Shown here: positions 5,375 through 7,666 of the stretch, piece after piece | How the letters are laid out: each line of letters begins with the position of its first letter | How positions within the stretch are numbered: position 1 is the first letter of the stretch | Assembly (NCBI GenBank): GCA_021802115.1 | Contig: JAKABA010000185.1 | Location: forward strand, 1-7,666 | Length of the DNA stretch: 7,666 nucleotides | Reading direction: 5' to 3' | Origin: a bacterium | Lineage (GTDB): Bacteria > Chloroflexota > Dormibacteria > UBA8260 > Bog-877 | Translations under genes and position numbers: made by a program | Notes under the pieces: generated by a model | What the model saw: the letters and a program-made list of their open reading frames with translations, nothing else | Told to the model about the DNA's origin: nothing | Database searches by the model: none

Positions 5375-7351
5375 TCACGCGCTTGGGCTGAAGCGCCCCA
5401 CGATCCTGGTTATCTCCTCCGCCGCGAGGGTTTCCTGGGCCACCAGCGCCGCGGCCAGCGCGGAGAGCGCAGCCCGGTTGGCGGTGAGCTGCGCCCGCGC
5501 AGCCTCCAAGGACCGCAGCAGCAACTTCGACACCTCCTCGTCAACCCGGGCAGCGGTGGCATCGCTCACTGCCGGCGAGACCAAACCCTCCCGGGCCCGG
5601 GCCAACTCGAGAGCGGAGAGGTTCGCGGGTCCGATCTCACTCATGCCCCACCTCGTGACCATGCCCGCCGCCAACACGGTCGCTTCCCGCATATCCTCCT
5701 CCGCCGCAGTGCTGAAGTCGCCGTCATAGCGGAGCTCCTCGGCCACCCGACCGCCGAATGAGCGCACCAGGCGCGCGGTCAAGTCCGAGATCGTCTGCTC
5801 CTGGGTCTCGGTCTCCACGTTGGTGAGCGTTGCGCCGCCGCTGCGGCCCCTGGGGGTGATGCTCACCGACGCCAGGGGCATTGCGCCCGGGACCAGCACG
5901 GCCAGGAGGGCGTGCCCCGCCTCGTGATGGGCCACCCGCTCCTTCTCCTCCGGGCTCATGGTGACCGCTCGGGCAGGCCCCAGGAGCGCTTGCTGGTAGG
6001 ACGCTTCAAAGGCCTCCATCGTCACCTGGGAGAGGTCCCGGCGAGCCGACCACAAAGCCGCCCGGTTGACCAGGTTCTTCAGATGAGCCCCGCTCCAGCC
6101 GGTGGTGCGACGAGCCACGACCGCCAGGTCGACGTCGGGAGCGAGAGGCACCCGGCTGGCGTGGATGCGCAGGATCGCCTCCCGGCCGGCACGGTCGGGA
6201 ATATGGACCACGATCTGCTGATCGAAGCGCCCGGGCCTCAGCAGGGCGGGGTCAAGCACATCAACCCGGTTGGTGGCTCCCAGGACCACGATCCGGGAGC
6301 GCGGCGTGAAGCCGTCCAGCTCGGTGAGCAGCTGGTTCAGGGTGTGGTTCTGCTCAGCGGTCCCGGCGGTGGTGGCGGTCCGGCGCATGCCCACCGCGTC
6401 GATCTCGTCGATGAATACGATCGCCGAACCCGCCTCCCGGGCCCGTTGGAAGAGCTGACGCACCCGGCTGGCCCCGACCCCCACATACACCTCCACGAAC
6501 TCGGACCCCGCCATGTGCAGGAAGGGGACTCCGGCCTCGCCGGCCACCGCCCGAGCCAGCAGAGTCTTTCCGGTTCCTGGCTCACCGACCAGGAGCACCC
6601 CCCGGGGAAGCTCACAGTGGAGCCGCCAGTACCGCTCAGGGTTGCGCAGGAAGTCAACGACCTCGACGAGCTCGTCCCGGACTTCGTCGACGCCCCCCAC
6701 ACTGGCAAAGGTCACCGCCGCCTCCACGTCCTGGGTGGGAGCCGGGGCGAGGTCCGGGGGCCGGACCCATCGGCTCAGCGCCGACCCTCCCGAGCCCTGC
6801 CTGCGCGGACGTCCGGACTGGTTGCTTCCGGCCGGGCCGGGCAGCCCCGGCACCTCGGTGGCGAACTGCATCGCAGACCCCCAGCGGTCGGCGGGGCGTC
6901 GGAAGGCGCGAACCAGCATCACGGCCACCATGGCGAGCAGGCAGAACGCCACGACCGGGAGGCCGATCCGAAGCACCTCGGAGGAGCCCGCCGCGCCGGC
7001 CCGGGTGACCACGTTGGCGACCGTCACCCCGTGGGCCCGGGCCGCAGCGATCAGCGTTCGCATCACGTAGGTTGGCTGTCCAGCGCTCACCCACGCTGTT
7101 CGCGGAGAGTTAGCGGGCGGGTTGGCCAGGGCGGCGGTGATGCGGGTCGAACTCAGCTGCAGCGATCGGACCCCGTTGGCATCGACAGCGTTGATCAGCT
7201 GTGTCATCGACCACGCCGCGGGGCCCGTGTTCCCACTCACGCGGCGTCCACTCCAGGCTCCATCTCCAACCACGACCTCTCCACCGGTGGCGCTGGTCGC
7301 TGAGTAGGAGTCTATGTCAGAGGAGCCCGAAGAGCGGCAGGTGATCGCCAC
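5375..7351 (-). CDS. ftsH: FtsH-type ATP-dependent zinc metalloprotease, one-helix variant
   Basis: This 658-residue membrane AAA+ protease has intact machinery: Walker A GEPGTGKT (256-263), pore loop YVG (289-291), Walker B VFIDEID (312-318), second region of homology [20 protein letters not shown] (358-377), zinc site HEAGH (476-480), and D553 in AAEED as likely third ligand. FtsH hexamers unfold and degrade misfolded membrane proteins and short-lived regulators on the cytoplasmic side. The N-terminus is unusual. Residues 49-117 resemble the FtsH extracytoplasmic domain, and one hydrophobic helix follows (about 127-149, then RAFRR), but the usual first helix is missing. In its place is a Ser/Gly-rich 48-residue leader. 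A long Pro/Gly/Arg linker (161-207) precedes the AAA domain. Departures from the usual GADLANLVNEAAL (here [13 protein letters not shown]) mark a divergent paralogue. The GTG at 7351 has GAAGG 6 bases upstream; later starts (the GTG of residue 27, or the ATG of residue 49 at 7207) are possible and would not restore a helix. Confidence 0.92.
   Translation of the reverse strand: MAITCRSSGSSDIDSYSATSATGGEVVVGDGAWSGRRVSGNTGPAAWSMTQLINAVDANGVRSLQLSSTRITAALANPPANSPRTAWVSAGQPTYVMRTLIAAARAHGVTVANVVTRAGAAGSSEVLRIGLPVVAFCLLAMVAVMLVRAFRRPADRWGSAMQFATEVPGLPGPAGSNQSGRPRRQGSGGSALSRWVRPPDLAPAPTQDVEAAVTFASVGGVDEVRDELVEVVDFLRNPERYWRLHCELPRGVLLVGEPGTGKTLLARAVAGEAGVPFLHMAGSEFVEVYVGVGASRVRQLFQRAREAGSAIVFIDEIDAVGMRRTATTAGTAEQNHTLNQLLTELDGFTPRSRIVVLGATNRVDVLDPALLRPGRFDQQIVVHIPDRAGREAILRIHASRVPLAPDVDLAVVARRTTGWSGAHLKNLVNRAALWSARRDLSQVTMEAFEASYQQALLGPARAVTMSPEEKERVAHHEAGHALLAVLVPGAMPLASVSITPRGRSGGATLTNVETETQEQTISDLTARLVRSFGGRVAEELRYDGDFSTAAEEDMREATVLAAGMVTRWGMSEIGPANLSALELARAREGLVSPAVSDATAARVDEEVSKLLLRSLEAARAQLTANRAALSALAAALVAQETLAAEEITRIVGRFSPSA
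6731..6871 (-). other. Extended linker between the FtsH membrane helix and AAA domain
   Basis: Residues 161-207 of the FtsH-like protein are rich in Pro, Gly, Arg and Ser, and replace the shorter FGKSKA-type linker of usual FtsH. The segment contains no helix-forming hydrophobic run and is probably disordered. Confidence 0.55.
6905..6973 (-). other. Single transmembrane helix of the FtsH-like protein
   Basis: Residues 127-149 form one hydrophobic run of about 22 residues rich in Leu, Val, Ala and Met, followed at once by RAFRR. The positive charges on the C-terminal side predict the AAA/protease part in the cytoplasm and the preceding domain outside. No other hydrophobic run of membrane length is seen upstream. 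Confidence 0.75.
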
Positions 7352-7375
7352 CGTACACCTTCGTGGGTGGCGATC
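7343..7375 (-). promoter_or_regulatory. 10-bp perfect inverted repeat spanning the ftsH start
   Basis: GATCGCCACC (7343-7352) is the exact reverse complement of GGTGGCGATC (7366-7375), with 13 bases between. Read on the minus strand as mRNA, one arm contains the proposed GTG start codon (7351-7349) and the loop contains GAAGG, the presumed ribosome binding site. It could be a translation-controlling hairpin. It could instead be a protein-binding operator on DNA, with arm centres about 23 bp apart, or the start codon may lie further downstream. Confidence 0.5.
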
Positions 7376-7459
7376 GGTGCCTCGCCACCCGTCCCAGAAC
7401 TCCCCAGCGCTAAGGGGACATGCGGGAGCCGAAGGCGCTCACGGGCGCCGAGCAAGCCC

Positions 7460-7493
7460 ACCTGCTGGAGGTGGCGCACGGCACCGAGCAGGT
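7460..7493. repeat. Imperfect inverted repeat in the divergent spacer
   Basis: ACCTGCT (7460-7466) pairs with AGCAGGT (7487-7493). Inside it GGTG (7470-7473) pairs with CACC (7482-7485), giving a 7+4 bp stem with a small internal loop and an 8-base terminal loop. It lies between the ftsH-like start and the plus-strand gene at 7576, where an operator or leader structure would be expected. No T-run follows, so it is not an obvious terminator. Confidence 0.35.
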
Positions 7494-7575
7494 CGACGTG
7501 GCCCCCCGGCCGTGGCGGGTATGTCAACATGGATTCGTGGGCGGTGCCCACCCAAGCGGGAGCGGGCGACGACAA

Positions 7576-7666
7576 GTGACCAAGAACGCACCTGATGGCA
7601 CCCGCATCCTGGGCAGCCTGCGATCGGTCGATGGAAGAGGCGTCGTGCTCCTGGAAGACCGCTTCG
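7576..7666 (+). CDS. Partial 5' end of an SRPBCC / AHSA1-like (START-fold) protein
   Basis: The frame gives 30 residues from GTG 7576 to the right edge: TKNAPDGTRILGSLRSVDG, then RGVVLLEDRF. This pattern (short lead, G-L--v-G-G-v-lEdRf) is typical of the start of SRPBCC/AHSA1-like proteins, in which it is followed by the TdiddlWsALTdP stretch; here that lies beyond the window. Such proteins have a START-like ligand-binding fold and often sit beside ArsR-type regulators, none of which is visible here. The frame continues upstream to ATG 7420 after an in-frame TAA at 7411. That would add 52 residues not typical of the family, so GTG 7576 is preferred, although its ribosome binding site (GGGAG well upstream) is weak. 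It diverges from the ftsH-like gene. Confidence 0.6.
   Translation, partial: MTKNAPDGTRILGSLRSVDGRGVVLLEDRF

Noticed and set aside
5912..7303. 463-codon plus-strand open frame opposite ftsH
   Set aside because: It lies wholly over the FtsH-like gene, has low-complexity composition with many His, Pro, Gly and Arg, and has no recognisable domain. The length shared with the frame at 826-2217 appears coincidental.
7499..7527. Perfect TTGACA on the minus strand (complement of 7522-7527) as a -35 box for ftsH
   Set aside because: The position 16-19 bases downstream is entirely GC-rich with no -10-like hexamer, so it is not called as a promoter.
7367..7579. 70-codon plus-strand frame whose TGA overlaps GTG 7576, as in a coupled regulator-SRPBCC pair
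   Set aside because: Such overlaps often mark ArsR-SRPBCC operons, but the translation shows no helix-turn-helix pattern and has low-complexity GC-rich composition. The frame also covers both hairpins.

Overview
The window is GC-rich DNA (by eye around two thirds or more G+C) from a free-living bacterium. The DinB/DUF664-type protein, the SRPBCC start motif and the codon use look most like Actinomycetota or a related high-GC soil lineage such as Chloroflexota or Dormibacterota. That placement is an inference, because there is no rRNA or other phylogenetic marker. No mobile element, CRISPR array, tRNA or rRNA was recognised.

Layout. (1) Bases 1-39 hold the first 13 codons of a minus-strand gene that runs off the left edge, behind a very good ribosome binding site. 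(2) A 275-bp divergent spacer leads to a plus-strand DinB/DUF664 metal-binding protein (315-785). (3) Tail to tail with it, one base away, is a minus-strand serine hydrolase of the beta-lactamase/class C esterase superfamily (787-2256). (4) After a 332-bp spacer comes a minus-strand 739-residue protein (2589-4808). It is two consecutive copies of the KdpD N-terminal ATP-binding module plus universal-stress (USP) domain, with no membrane domain and no histidine kinase. (5) A 566-bp spacer with no credible gene follows. (6) Next is a minus-strand FtsH-type AAA+ zinc metalloprotease (5375-7351) whose catalytic parts look intact but which lacks the usual first transmembrane helix. (7) A divergent spacer of about 225 bp carries two hairpins and leads to the first 30 codons of a plus-strand SRPBCC/AHSA1-like gene at the right edge.

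How the genes may work together. The three large minus-strand genes (ftsH-like, KdpD-like, serine hydrolase) point the same way, but the spacers between them are long enough for each to have its own promoter, so a single operon is not demonstrated. No kdpFABC potassium-pump gene or kdpE regulator is visible. The KdpD-like protein is therefore more likely a soluble nucleotide- or ligand-responsive sensor than the sensor kinase of a classical Kdp operon. The membrane protease and the stress-sensor modules suggest an accessory stress-response neighbourhood, but this is inference. The most notable points are the double KdpD-N/USP architecture with one canonical and one degenerate nucleotide site, the one-helix FtsH, and an inverted repeat that would place the proposed ftsH start codon in a stem and its ribosome binding site in the loop.
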